Below, one piece after another: positions 34,246 to 45,486 of a stretch of 64,000 nt of DNA. Position numbers and translations under genes: made by a program. Within the stretch, counting starts at the first letter, position 1; every line of letters begins with the position of its first letter. Location: positions 1,922,001-1,986,000 of the forward strand of contig MU008169.1 in assembly GCA_010909165.1 (NCBI GenBank). The letters run 5' to 3'. A model generated the notes under the pieces. The model did no database searches. It was not told the origin of the DNA and worked only from the letters and a program-made list of their open reading frames with translations. Source of the stretch: Anthoceros angustus. Taxonomy: Eukaryota > Streptophyta > Anthocerotopsida > Anthocerotales > Anthocerotaceae.

Positions 34246-35760
34246 CTATGAATTGGCTGATCCGGAAGGAATACCCAGGTAAGATTCTCTGCTGACCAGT
34301 CCGATACCGTCAGTGTGCTTGTTGTGAAGTGGCTTGGATAAGCTCTTCGTCAGCAGATCGGCAGTATTCTCATTCGTGTTGATGTAGTTTAAGGTCACTT
34401 GCTTGTTGGCCACCACTTGACGAATGAAATGGTGATGGATCTCCACATGCTTAGTTCTCGCGTGCAGCACAGGATTGAGTGTCATGGCGATGGCAGATTG
34501 ATTGTCACAGAATAGCTGTGTGGGCTGATCCTGGTCCTCGCCTATATCGTGCAGGAATTGCCTCACCCACAGGATCTCCTTGGCCGCCAGCGTTGTTGCT
34601 GCGTACTCCGCTTCCGTTGATGAGGTACAAATCGTTTGCATCTTCTTGCACGCCCATGATATTGTGCAACCGTTGATAGCTGTGCAGTATGCTGCAGTAG
34701 ACCTTCTCGCATCCGGATCTCCCGCCCAATCTGCGTCTGAGAAGGAGATTAGAGTGAGCTTGGGAGAGCTATCACCTTTGCAAATGAGTCCTAGGGACTT
34801 GGTCTTCTTGAGGTAACGAAGGATGCGCTTGACGCAGGTCCAATGAGCCTTCCCGGGGTTCGACAAATATCTGGATACCACGTTCACAGCTAGTGCAACG
34901 TCGGGTCTTGTCCAGATTGAGAGGTAAAGTAAACTGCCTACAGCCTCGTTGTACGGGATAGCTGACATCTCCTTTGTTTCTTCAGGTGTGCTGGGGCAGT
35001 CTTCTGTGGATACCTTCTCTCCTGAAGCCATTGGAGTTGATACTGGCTTCGAGTCCTTCATGTTGAATCTTTCCAGCAATTGGTTTACGTAGTATTCTTG
35101 ATGGATGAAGAAAGAGTGGTCCTCCTTGTTGTGTTCAAACTGTACCCCCAATGCATACCGTAGGGGTCCCATGTCTACAACATCATACTCCTTTGACAGG
35201 AGGTCTTTCACATACTGGATAATCTCAGGACTGTCTCCAAATATGAAGTTGTCATCAACGTATAGTGTCACTATTGCAAACTTGTTCTTTGTTCTCAGGA
35301 TGTAGACACTGGTGTCTGAGATAAGAGGAGTGAAGCCACACCTTTTCAAGTATCTATCCACGATTTTATTCCATACTTGTGCCGATTGCTTTAGTCCGTA
35401 GATGGATTTGAGCAATTTGCATACCTTGCTGCTGTCCTTAACAAACCCTGGTGGCTGTAGCATGTAGATGTCCTCATTTAGGGTTCCGTAGAGGAAAGCG
35501 GTTTTGACATCTACCTGGTGTATATGCAGGTGGTGATGGGCAGCGAAGGCTAGGAGGATCCGTATGGATGTTGCCTTGACGATCAATAATAACTGTTTCA
35601 TCATAGTCAAAACTGCACTGGTGAAACCTCGGGCTACCAGTCTAGACTTGTATCTTGAGACGGTCCCATCAGGGTTAAGCTTCCTTCTGAAGGTCCACTT
35701 ACAGGAAATTGGCTTGCGCCCAGCAGGTAGGTCAGTAAGTTTCCAGGTATTTATTGGCAA
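34246..35760 (-). pseudogene. Copia reverse transcriptase and RNase H
   Basis: A 504-codon frame covers most of RT and RNase H. Seen: the RARLVARGF-like SRLVARGFT entry block, DVKTAFLYGTLNEDIYM, the YVDD catalytic motif within LYVDDNFIFG, SIYGLKQSAQVWN, and RNase H blocks with DADWAGDPD and SSTEAEYAA. A damaged stretch after LVARGFT suggests a local frame error. The left side ends with the QVTLNYINTNENTADLLTK block typical of copia C-termini. Truncated from the rest of the polyprotein by the nested insertion. Confidence 0.92.
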
Positions 35761-35839
35761 TTAGAGAGTCGTATTCTGACTGAACGGAAGCCTTCCACTC
35801 GGGTGTGCTAAGGGCTTCTTCTATGCTTGCAGGTACATC

Positions 35840-36190
35840 CTACATTTCAAGTGCAGACAGGGCTTGATGCAAGGCGAGCTGGACTTGGTCTGCGCTGTCG
35901 GGCTGAGCTTGAGTGGGAACTGGTACTTCTACAGGTTCCATAATGGTTGCCTGGCGAGAGAAGGAGTCTCTGGGGACAGAGGGTGGATTTTTCCATAGAT
36001 GACTGGGCGGTCTATTGCGTGTGGAACGCCTTAGAGGAGGAGGATCAGGTTCTGGCACGGGTACCTCGGGTATGTGGAGTGATTTTCTAAACCAAGTGGT
36101 CACAAAGAGGCCACATTTACCCTCTTTATCGTTGTAGACTTGAGATTCGTACCCAAGGGAGTGATTTCGTGTCAAGACAACCAAAACATA
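35840..36190 (-). pseudogene. Copia integrase-RT linker piece
   Basis: Contains PDPPPLRRSTRNRPPSHLW, the proline- and arginine-rich linker that precedes copia RT, in a frame different from the RT frame. Its upstream continuation lies beyond the insertion at about 40925-41200. Confidence 0.75.
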
Positions 36191-36418
36191 GCCAATCCAA
36201 CCAAACACGGACACACCAAACATCTAGCGATTCTGAGACGGACTACTACCTAACAACACTCGGACACATGGCTATCTTAGCCACGCGACCTGATGCCACC
36301 CCGAACGGATGATCTTGCTAACTTAGCAACCGCCCCTCTTTTCTAGCAGGGGGTCCACCTTGGGATCAGTCGGCTATTAATAGTGGGTCCCAGTCGGGAT
36401 CCAAGTGGATAAGGCTGA

Positions 36419-36441
36419 TCTCTCTCTCTCTCTCTCTCTCT
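36419..36441. repeat. (TC)n microsatellite
   Basis: About eleven TC dinucleotides near the left side of the insertion in the copia element. Confidence 0.95.
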
Positions 36442-36632
36442 TACTCATCCACAAAGTTAGATCCACCAATCTGGATTACTGCTCTCATAACTTCCCCCCC
36501 CTCCTCTCACTCTTGCAGCACTTCTTCAGACTTCCTTGCCCCCTCTCTGGCCTTTCAGCTCACCTTCCGAACCCCATACCAACACCTCCAGGTTTTCATC
36601 ATCCTCGCCAAGTTCCCAGAACTCTCTCAACC

Positions 36633-37003
36633 CTCCTTGTTCTCACTCCTCACCGCCCATTCAATCTCCACTTCCACTCACAACACTCTCCAGTCCTTAC
36701 AAGGTTCTCATCCAGGCCCTTACACTTCACCAACTCTCAAAATACTTGTTCATCTCTCTCGCAATCATTCCGTCTCATCCACTCACGGATCTTCAACCTC
36801 CACTCACGCCTCTCTCTTCAACTCTCCTTGTTCTCACTCCTCACCGCCCATTCAATCTCCACTTCCGGCTCACTCCAGTCCTTACAAGGTTCTCATCCGA
36901 CCTTACACTTCACCAACTCTCAAAATACTTGTTCATCTCTCTCAATCATTCCGTCTCATCCACTCACGGATCTTCAACCTCCACTCACGACTCTCTCCTT
37001 GAC
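36633..37003. repeat. 191 bp tandem duplication in pyrimidine-rich DNA
   Basis: The block beginning CTCCTTGTTCTCACTCC at 36633 recurs at 36824. The second copy has several small deletions but is otherwise nearly the same, including AAAATACTTGTTCATCTCTC in both. Confidence 0.85.
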
Positions 37004-40000
37004 AACACAACATCTCTTACAGACTTCTCCAGCCTTCTTACTCCTCTCAAACACAATCAGCAACTCTCCATGCCCAAAGATTCTCCACTTCTCTCACTCA
37101 CTTTTCCTCTCATTTTCCAACCCACAAGCCCACAGCCCCACTCACTCACCTTCCTCCTCCACACACCGGCTCCCGCCTTGTCTTCTTCTCTCCTGCGACC
37201 TTGACACTGAAAACTTAAACACAAGGTGAGTACTAGACAAGCTGCAGAGAATGAGTAAAGGAGGGACAGCCTCCCGGCTTCCGACCCCTTCCTCTTGACC
37301 TTGAGGACTCCCTCCAAGGAGATCACAAGGCTCCCTTCCTTGCTTTCCACCACTCTTGCGGATCGGCCACACGGATCTGGGCAACAGTAGTCTTCTCACC
37401 GGCAGAGGTGCCTAGGCTTACAAAGACCGGATCCGGAACCCTCCCAAACCCCGTGCTCAGCCCCAAACACCGAGACTTAGGCCAACATTGCTTACATTTC
37501 ATCAAGGGGTGCCTCTTATACCCAAGATCACCACATTGGCCGCTTGCCAAAAATACCAATCGGTCTTAGCCTACCAATCCTAGAGGCCTATCTATCAATT
37601 ACATCCACTATGAGAGGATAAGATTTGATCTATAACACATGGGCCTTTAGCTATTTGAGGCCACTTACCCTATTACCTCTCCGGGCCTCCTAGGCGCCTA
37701 GCCCCATGTTCTCCTCTTGCTCTCCTCCCTCTTGGCTGGTTGGGCAATCTCTCCCATAAAATCTCTACCTCCTCAGCTGGACTCCTCTCTCTCTTGTGCT
37801 CGCCGCATGTGCAGTACTCCTCCTCGGTGAGCTCTTGAATCTGGATGGGTCGGTGAGAGTTTCCTCCTTAAGAATCCAACCCATAGGTAGGATCCGGTGC
37901 CAAGGCATGGATCAAGTACCTCCATGTCCCCCATGCCCACAACAACATAAACTTTCGGAGACAATCTTCTCTCCGGCCAAGGAGAATCCGGGCACATGGT
38001 TATCTTGATAAGCATCCCTCAATCTAATGCACCATTGGGAAGTTAGACTTCTTAGGCGGTGCTTACCGCTCCCCACAGCTGTTGTCCTCCTCCGGTCTGC
38101 TGCCCCTTCTTCCTTGTTGTAGCTCGGTCTTGGAGCTGTTGCTCCCTTAGCAGTGCTGAGTTGTTCCTTAGCGGCGGCGGTTGCTTAGCAACCTCCTCGG
38201 TGCTAACTCGATTCTTCCATGGAGGCTCCGCATCTTCCACGGTGGCTCTCCTTGCAATCCGGCCCTCTTGGCCTCTTTCCACCTTTCCTTGCCTCGTCCC
38301 TCTCCTTCTTGCTGAGGGCATCCGGTTTCGGCTGAACTTGCGCATCGAGATGACATTCTCGCAGCTCCCCTATGGTGCTTTGTCGTCAGGTGAACCATGA
38401 GGGTTTCGATCCTTGGTCTTCGCAACTCTTCTCGGACCTTCCTTAATTCCGCTTCCATGCTACCTAGGCGTCCCTCAAGACCTCCTTCTCGCTTCATTCC
38501 TGGAGCTCCTTTGCCGCCCCCTGTTGTTCCCCTACTGCGCTGTAAACCTAACAAAGAGAGGACCAGGCCGTCCTCCATCTCACCTAGTGCGTGCCATAGT
38601 GAGACCAGTTCTTGTAGGGTGATGTTAGGCCCCAAACCCTGGGGATGGGTTCCCTCCTTCCTATCTGCGAATCGACTCTCCTGCGACCACTTCCGGGTAT
38701 ACTTGAGGTCACCCCTTGAGCAGTAGTGACTTTCTCGGGTCGGCTCGTGCCCAAGGTTGGGCCGATTCCTCCTGTTGACTGTGGCTTCCCGCCACGGGCT
38801 CGCGAACTGTTGCTCGGCCTTTCCTTTGTCACCTTACATCCGGGTGAGTTCCGGTCGTGCTCTTGTGGCTCTAGGAGTGGTTGGAGTCCCCTGCTCACCT
38901 CTCTTGGTGCTGTTGGGTCTTAGCAGTCTTTGTTAGCAACTGTTGCTTTGTTAGCAACCTGACCTTAGCAACCGCCACATTCCTCTTCATGGACACTTGG
39001 ACTTCTCATCTTCACTCCCGGTGCCCGGAGATGGCCTCTTCCTCGACTCCTCTTTGGGCTTCCTTCTTTCAAACACGGCCTCCGGGCATGGAAAGGTGAG
39101 ACCATCTCTATCCCCTCCAAAGAACTTGGCATGGTCAAAACGTGGATTAAGAAGGAGATAGAGGCTGGGTGATGGTAGGGTCAAGTGGTCCCTCTCCACA
39201 TCTTGTGTCATAGAACATCCTAGCCCAATCTATCTTGGACCCTCTCACCACCTCATAGAAAGACAAGAAAATGGTCGACAATGTGCTCTAGCTTCTTAGT
39301 GAGTGAGAGCACGGGATCCTGGCTAATCCGCCACGTGGTCTAACTTGTTGGTGACCCGGCCATTCTCCACCCTAGACAATGTGGGAGCAATGGCGACTTG
39401 TGCCTCCTGCGACTTTTGGGAGATGGCTTCGAAAGGATCAATGATTATTCCACCACATTCCTCTTCAGCCTCTCATAGACAGCACTGGAACAATGAATAT
39501 TCCAGTGCGGGGTTGGTTCTCGTGTTGCCTTCCTGTGGCCTTCTCCCTCATGTGACACTCCCAAACCAACAGGCTATTGTAGCACCACTTTTGTCCATGA
39601 AGGACAAGTGATGCTTAGCCACCAAAGACCCCGCCTTCACTCTCCATTGCCCCATGTTGGGCCATTGATGTGGTAATGGCCTCAATGGCCACCGGAGTGG
39701 TCTTCTTAGGCCATGCTTCACGACTGTGGCGTGGCTCGAGTTTACGAAAGTAAGGAGTCCCGCCATCGGATGCACCACCGCACTTCCCCACCTCAAGATT
39801 CCTGTCCACTGCTCGTGTCGCCTCCTCGTCGACTTCCCATCCGAAATTTCCGCTTAGCTCGTTGACCGAGGATCCTGGAAACAGCGCTCCCAACTTCACG
39901 ATGGCAAGGGTGTCCCGCCCGACCACTCGACTTGGAAAGCGCCACAATCCTGACTCTTCTGCCCCTATCTTCCGCTCGTGTTCCCGACAGACTGCACCCT

Positions 40001-41200
40001 CCTCGAATTGAAACCCGTTCTTATCCTCTCACCAACACCGCCCGGCTCAGCTGCCCTTCTACCCTGTGTGAGGCTTGGTGGTGTACCTGCGAGGCTTGGA
40101 GGATGTATCCTGCAACCAGTTGAGCGGTGACCCACAGTGCGCTTTGTCTTGCCCTTGTCGCGACCTCCTGTCACCACTCCCACGCACCTCCCTTCCGTGC
40201 ACCCTACTCCTTCACTGGCCTATCACTTGCCCCGCTCTTCTTAGCTCTGGCCGCCACACGAGCCGCCCGCCTAGCCTTCTCCGAGCTGCGGCCCGATTAC
40301 TCCCCACCCGCAGCGAATTTGCCGCGCCCGCTTGCTTACTTCCCCACGCCGCCGCCTCGGCCCCTTCACTCTCCATTGCCCGCCCGCCTTCACTCTCCAT
40401 TGCCCGCCACGCCCGCTCGCCTCTGCCACCGCCGCATCCGGACACCGCCATTCCACCCGATTCGCCCTTGCGCGCTGCGCCCGGCCGCTCGTGACTCGCG
40501 TGCCGCTGCTTCTCCGCTCCGTCACTCACGCCGCGCTTCTCCCGCCTCCGGCCACGCGCCCGTTTGACGCCTATTCTTGTATTCTTCCCCTCACCGGAAA
40601 ATAGGACCGCGTTACTTCCGTTCGGGTATTTCCAATGATTTCGCTCAATTAGGTTTTCCAATTTATCGGAAAATAACTCCGACTTGGTTGCTACCATAGC
40701 AACAGCTCCCGAGTTCTTGTCACATAGCAACAGTCAGCAACGGCCCTAGCGACTGCGTAGCAACCGGCCGAGCAGCCAACCCTCCAAGGTTCTGTCCAGG
40801 ATCAGGACTAGACTCTCTTCCTCCTACTAGGCTCTAGTAGACTTTTCTTATTTCCTAACCTACTTCACATTCCAACTCCACACGATTCTCACAACTTAAA
40901 CACAAAACAAACAAAAAAACACTCCTTTTCGAGGGGGTCTGAGTACCCATGTGCTCACCACAGGGTACTAGAGCATGGTTCATGTCTAAGTCTTGGTTAT
41001 CTATCACAGGGTGATGTGGCTGATCCAGGGCTATGGGTGCAGGTAATAGTGGAGGAGGTAGTACACAGATGTCGAGCGGTGGAACATGTGGTGCTTGGAT
41101 AGGCGGACTGGAGCAGGATAAATGATCAGTTTTCTCTTGAGCTTGCATGGCATCTTCATCTTCTTCATAGTGGGAGGTGGCCCTCAAGGTCAAGGGAAAA

Positions 41201-42223
41201 TTAGTGAGTAGGAGGCCGAGAGACGGTGGTGGGAAGAGGTGGTGAAGTAAGATAGGTGTTGAGAACATGGGATTCATGGAAATGAACACTACGAGAAAGG
41301 ATTACCTCTGGTAGTGTGTTGAAAGCGGTAGGCTTTACTTGATCTGAGTAGCCAATGAAGAGAAGCTTTCGACTTTTGTCGTCCCATTTCTTCTGGTGGC
41401 GGTACATGTGCAAAGCGGGACTACAAGATGCGAGATGGGAGATTCTAGGTTTGTTACTTGTCCAGCGCTCAAAAGGTGTAGTACCTAGCAGCTTTGTAGT
41501 AGGAAGCCTGTTTTTAAGGTAGTTGGTACGTAGCTCCTCATTGATAGCCTCGAGGCGGGGAGCTCGGATGGAGCGAAATCTCAAGTGATCTATTATTGGG
41601 GCGCTCGCAAAGGGGTTTTGAGCAGGAGTATGTGGCACGGTCAGTTGGCGGAGGATCCCTTTAGATCGACAGAATTCATTGAAGGCTGTACTGGTGTATT
41701 CTCCGCCGTTGTCACTGTGGAGAGTGCAAACTTGAAAACCAGTTTGTCGTTCTGCTGCTGATACAAAACCTTGGAAACAGGTGAGGGCCTCATCCTTATG
41801 GCGCAAGAAATAAATATGGCAATACTTGCTCCACTCATCCATAAAGGTAAGGAAGTAAGAGTGGCCTCCGAAGCTGTGTGTGCTCATTGGGCCGCAGATA
41901 TCTGAGTGTATAGTCTCCAGAAGTCGTCGAGCTCTTGTTGGTGAGGGATCTTTGAAAGGGAATTGAGTCAACTTGGAGTATTTGCAGATCTCATAGAAGA
42001 AATCCTTGCTGGATTTAATGTTGATGGGATCCTTGTACATGGCAGGGTTGGAAAAGGAGTCCAGATAACGTGGATTTATGTGGCACGCCGTGTGCCATAG
42101 CCGGTGTTCTTGTGAGAACGATGATGGTACATCGTGACGAGGATGAAGAGGCGTATATTGAGCAAATCTCGTTGTAAGGTAGGCCGTGTGCCAGTGCAGT
42201 TTGATGTTTGTCCTTCGAGTCAT
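41201..42223 (-). pseudogene. Copia integrase
   Basis: A 340-codon frame with an integrase core: HSDICGPMSTHSFGG (first catalytic Asp), HSDNGGEYTS (second Asp) and a following CRSKGI block. The C-terminal part has RSVHFHESH before the linker. The zinc-binding N-terminal region is compromised: the WH..-type histidines appear, but the cysteine pair is not clear. Confidence 0.88.
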
Positions 42224-42239
42224 AAATTGTGCAGTGGTT

Positions 42240-43547
42240 GCTTTGAAAGGTGATTATGAGGTTGTGCTCCGTGGCCAACTTCCTCACTGATAGGAGGTTC
42301 TTGGTCATTGCAGGTACGTGGAGTACTCCATTGATGGTGAGAGATTCGCCATTTGACAGTCTCAATGCAACTTCACCGGTGCCTTGGACAGGGAGTGAGC
42401 TGTCGTCGCCAAGCAAGACGTGCTGGTCGAAAAGGATGTCGTGATAAGATGTGAACATGTCCCTGCTCCTACAAATATGAGTAGTTGCTCCTGAATCCAG
42501 GAACCATCGACAATCGTCAGTCCTGGTCAGCATCAAGCATACGGCCAAAATTGAATTTGCTGGTGGAGATGGTAATTGTGAGCAGGTTTGACTCATATCG
42601 TGGTGAGTCGCGGCGGGGTTCTCCTCCTTGTTTCTTCCTGCACTCGTACTCGAAATGGCCTGGGATCCTGCACCAGTTGCAAGGTCCTTTGCTGGTCCTT
42701 TTCTGACCATTCTAATTGTTTTTATTGTAGCCTCCGGTGATCGTGCCGTGAGTCGTAGGATCGGCGGTTTGAGAAGTTACCGCGTCCTCTGCCTCTTCGA
42801 CTGCCTCGGCCTCGAGAAGTGAAGAGTGCGTGGTTGGAGCTACCTTGGCCAATTCGCGAATTTGAGCCACGGCTTGATTCCTCCTCAAGTAAAGCTCCAA
42901 CGATTTCAGAGAAAGTGTCCGCTTGGGCACCTCCAGCTGCAGCTGCTTTTGCTGATTGTTTGATGACGGAGTTCTAGGAGCTAACAAAGGTCCTGTAACC
43001 TGCAGGCAGAGATGTCAGAAGTATTACAGTAGCTTGGTGTTCCGTGACTGTGGTGCCGGCTGCGGCAAGTCGTGCTCTTGCTGCTTGAAAATTGCTGATG
43101 TGATGTTCAACACTCTCGGTGTCCTTCATCTTTAGCTGGTAAAATAGTCTCGTTGCGCTTACTAGTGACATAGAGTCTTGGGCTTGGAACATATCGTTGA
43201 ATATCTTCGGATCTCGTGGCGCTTTTGGTGTTTTGTGTGTCACTACAAGAATCGCAGGTGTTTTACAACGCATTTTACAACGTAATTTACAACCTCACGT
43301 TGAAGCATACTTTTGTCAAGTGCAGCAATGAGGAGATTGCGTGCGTGCTTGTCTCTCTTGTTCCAAGCCGCAATTGTGTCGGGTGTTCCGACAGGATTGG
43401 TGTTGGGTCCTGGCACAGGGAGAGTGCCATCAACGATCTCCATCAAGTCATGCTCTTCCAGCAGAGTAGTGACTCTCATCTTCCACAGAAAATCGGTTCA
43501 GATTGGAGTCGGTCACGGAACTCGATTTTGTAATTGACTATTCTCTC
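42240..43547 (-). pseudogene. Copia gag and protease
   Basis: From right to left: a UBN2-like gag (LLEEHDLMEIVDG, IFNDMFQAQDSMSLVSATRL, MKDTESVEHHISNF), a CCHC zinc knuckle near 42670 (C-N-W-C-R-I-P-G-H-F-E-Y-E-C) and an aspartic protease with WFLDSGATTHIC near 42500. The pieces sit in different frames. The gag start here is scrambled relative to the duplicate at 44.2-44.7 kb. Confidence 0.85.
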
Positions 43548-45300
43548 CCATGATTGTTTGCTTCTTAGCCTTTCTTCTGTGGTTCTTAAGGGGATCAAAA
43601 GCGAGCATATACGTCTGCTACGGAGGTGAGCTATCAGCTCTAGTATCTAATGCTAAGGTAGGTCTTCTCTAATGCTAAGTGGAGTGACTGGATTTGTGAG
43701 TCCAACTCTGTGATTTGGTTGCTGAGGTCTTCATGAGTGATGACGGCTCTAGTTGGGAACAGGTTGGCTTGGCGGAATCTCTGGAAGCGCTCGGAATCTG
43801 CGGACATACTTGCTAGCAAAAGCGTGGAAGCCGAGGTGTGGCGGAAGAGAGTGAGGTCCCGTGTGGTGCAGTTCGTGGCGGGGCTAATACGATGAGGCTT
43901 GATGCCAAAGCTGCGTCTCATCTCTTTGATGCGCCCCGCAAATAACTTGCCGCCGAGGCGCTTCACCGATGGGTAGTAATAAAAAAGTCGCGCTTTCTAG
44001 GCATCTTCTTGATTTCAGATCTTCATGCCCGGTTGCCGTTCTTTTGTCTTCTGCGCCATCGGTGAGCTTGTGACACCAGCGTGGCGCGTGGTGATGCGAG
44101 CGGCGCCAGCCCCGCTCACGATACCATAAAGCGGGCAAGATGCGGTTATTGAGCAATGATAATTGTAGGATTAAAATTGAATGCATGCTTAGTGTCGAGT
44201 GCGGTTGTAACGGCACTGCTCAAGAATGCGATGGTATGACGAGCTGCTGCGGCAAGTCGTTACTCTTCGCTTGAAAATTCTGTGATGTTCAACACTCTCG
44301 GTGTCCTTCATCTTTAGCTGGTAAAATAGTCTCGTTGCGCTTACTAGTGACATAGAGTCTTGGGCTTGGAACATATCGTTGAATATCTTCCAGATCTCGT
44401 GAGCGCTTTTGGTGTTTTGTGTGTCACTACAAGAATCGCAGGTGTTTTACAACGCATTTTACAACGTAATTTACAACCTCACGTTGAAGCATACTTTTGT
44501 CAAGTGCAGCAATGAGGAGATTGCGTGCGTGCTTGTCTCTTGTTCCAAGCAATTGTGTGGTGTTAGGCGGGATTGGTGTTGGGTCACAATAGGGAGTGCC
44601 ATCAACGATCTCCATCAAGTCATGCTCTTCCAGCAGAGTAGTGACTCTCATCTTCCACACAGCAAAATCGGTTCCGTTAAACCGGTCTCGGTCACGGAAC
44701 TCGATTTTGGTAGTGTTTCTTATTCCCATGATTGTTTGCTTCTTAGCCTTCTTACATGGTTCTTAAGGGGATCAAAGCGAGCATATACGCTTTCACGGTG
44801 AGCTATCTCTAGTATCTAATGCTAAGGTAGGTCTTCTCTAATGCTAAGTGGAGTGAGTGGATTTGTGAGTCCAACTCGTGATTTGGTTCTTTGAGGTCTT
44901 CATGATAGGCTCTAGTTGGGAACAGTTGGCTTGGCGGAATCTCTGGAAGCGCTCGGAATCTGCAGACATACGGTTAGCAAAACGCTGTGAAGCCGGAGAG
45001 TGTGGCGGAAGAGAGTGAGGTCCCGTGTGGCTGGTTCGCTGAGCGGGGGCTAATGCAGGATGAGGCTTGATGCCAAAGCTGCGTCTCATCTCTTTGATGC
45101 AGTCCCCGCAAATAACTTGCCGCACAGGAGGCGCTCTGCCCAGTGGGTAGTAATAAGCTGGGGTGCGCTTTCTAGGCATCTTGCTGATTTCAGGATCTTC
45201 ATGCGGTGCCGTTCTTCATTGCTGCCATCGGTGAGCTTGTGACACCAGCGGCGTGGCGCGTGGTGATGCCGAGCTGCCTTGGCCCTTAGGCTCTGATACC
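43216..45300 (-). repeat. Tandem duplication of the copia LTR-leader-gag region
   Basis: The block 43216-44110 (gag N-terminus and leader) is repeated at about 44400-45300, separated by a partial LTR at about 44120-44250. The copies align along their whole length but differ by many 1-6 bp deletions, for instance in the gag start and around the TCATGCTCTTCCAGCAGAG stretch. Confidence 0.85.
44189..44729 (-). pseudogene. Second, partial copia gag copy
   Basis: Encodes the gag N-terminus from an ATG at 44729 (IEFRDRDRFNGTDFAVWKM) through LLEEHDLMEIVDG and ends within the IFNDMFQAQDSMSLV region before running into LTR sequence. Its start codon region is cleaner than in the full copy. Confidence 0.8.
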
Positions 45301-45301
45301 A
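45288..45301 (-). other. Copia primer-binding site (initiator methionine tRNA)
   Basis: On the minus strand the sequence directly after the LTR reads TGGTATCAGAGCC, the common plant copia primer-binding site complementary to the 3' part of initiator tRNA-Met. Confidence 0.9.
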
Positions 45302-45486
45302 TAAAGCGGGGCAAGATGCAGTTATTGAGCAATGATAATTGTAGGATTAAGGCTGAATGCCCGCATTATAGTGTCGAGTGCGGTTGTAACCGCTCACATC
45401 AAGTGCGATGGTAACCGAGCTGCTGTCGGCAACTAAGCATTTATCTACGTGTGCACGAAACGTGCCCTAATGGCTAATGGCTGATG
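45302..45486 (-). repeat. 5' LTR of the copia element (shortened)
   Basis: About 185 bp matching the 3' LTR from the CATTAGCCATTAGGG block to the terminal GCCCCGCTTTA. The first ~30 bp of the LTR are missing or replaced compared with the other LTR. Confidence 0.75.

Larger units (their letters stand above)
36195..40915. mobile_element. 4.7 kb insertion inside the copia element, no recognised proteins
   Basis: Copia coding sequence stops near 40915 and resumes near 36190, so this segment was inserted or substituted there. It encodes no RT, integrase or transposase I can recognise. It includes a (TC)n tract, a pyrimidine-rich stretch with a 191 bp tandem duplication, GC-rich stretches (40.1-40.6 kb) and eight exact TAGCAAC motifs. 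I did not find convincing terminal repeats or a target-site duplication. A non-autonomous LTR-type (LARD-like) element is my best guess; boundaries are approximate. Confidence 0.5.
33911..45486 (-). mobile_element. Decayed Ty1/copia LTR retrotransposon with a nested insertion
   Basis: Read on the minus strand the order is LTR, primer-binding site, leader, gag, protease, integrase, reverse transcriptase-RNase H, polypurine stretch, LTR. This is the copia order, with integrase before RT. The terminal repeats share AATGATAATTGTAGGATTAAGG and GTGCACGAAACGTGCCCTAATGGC blocks. A GGCGGGGGGTG purine tract adjoins the 3' LTR at about 34131. Protein pieces are in several frames and a 4.7 kb unrelated segment separates integrase from RT, so the element cannot make a full polyprotein. 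The 5' end (right side) carries a duplicated LTR-leader-gag block. Confidence 0.9.

Noticed and set aside
36405-37229. 274-codon plus-strand frame
   Set aside because: Ser/Leu/His-rich translation of a pyrimidine-rich duplicated tract; the frame follows from base composition, not from a gene.
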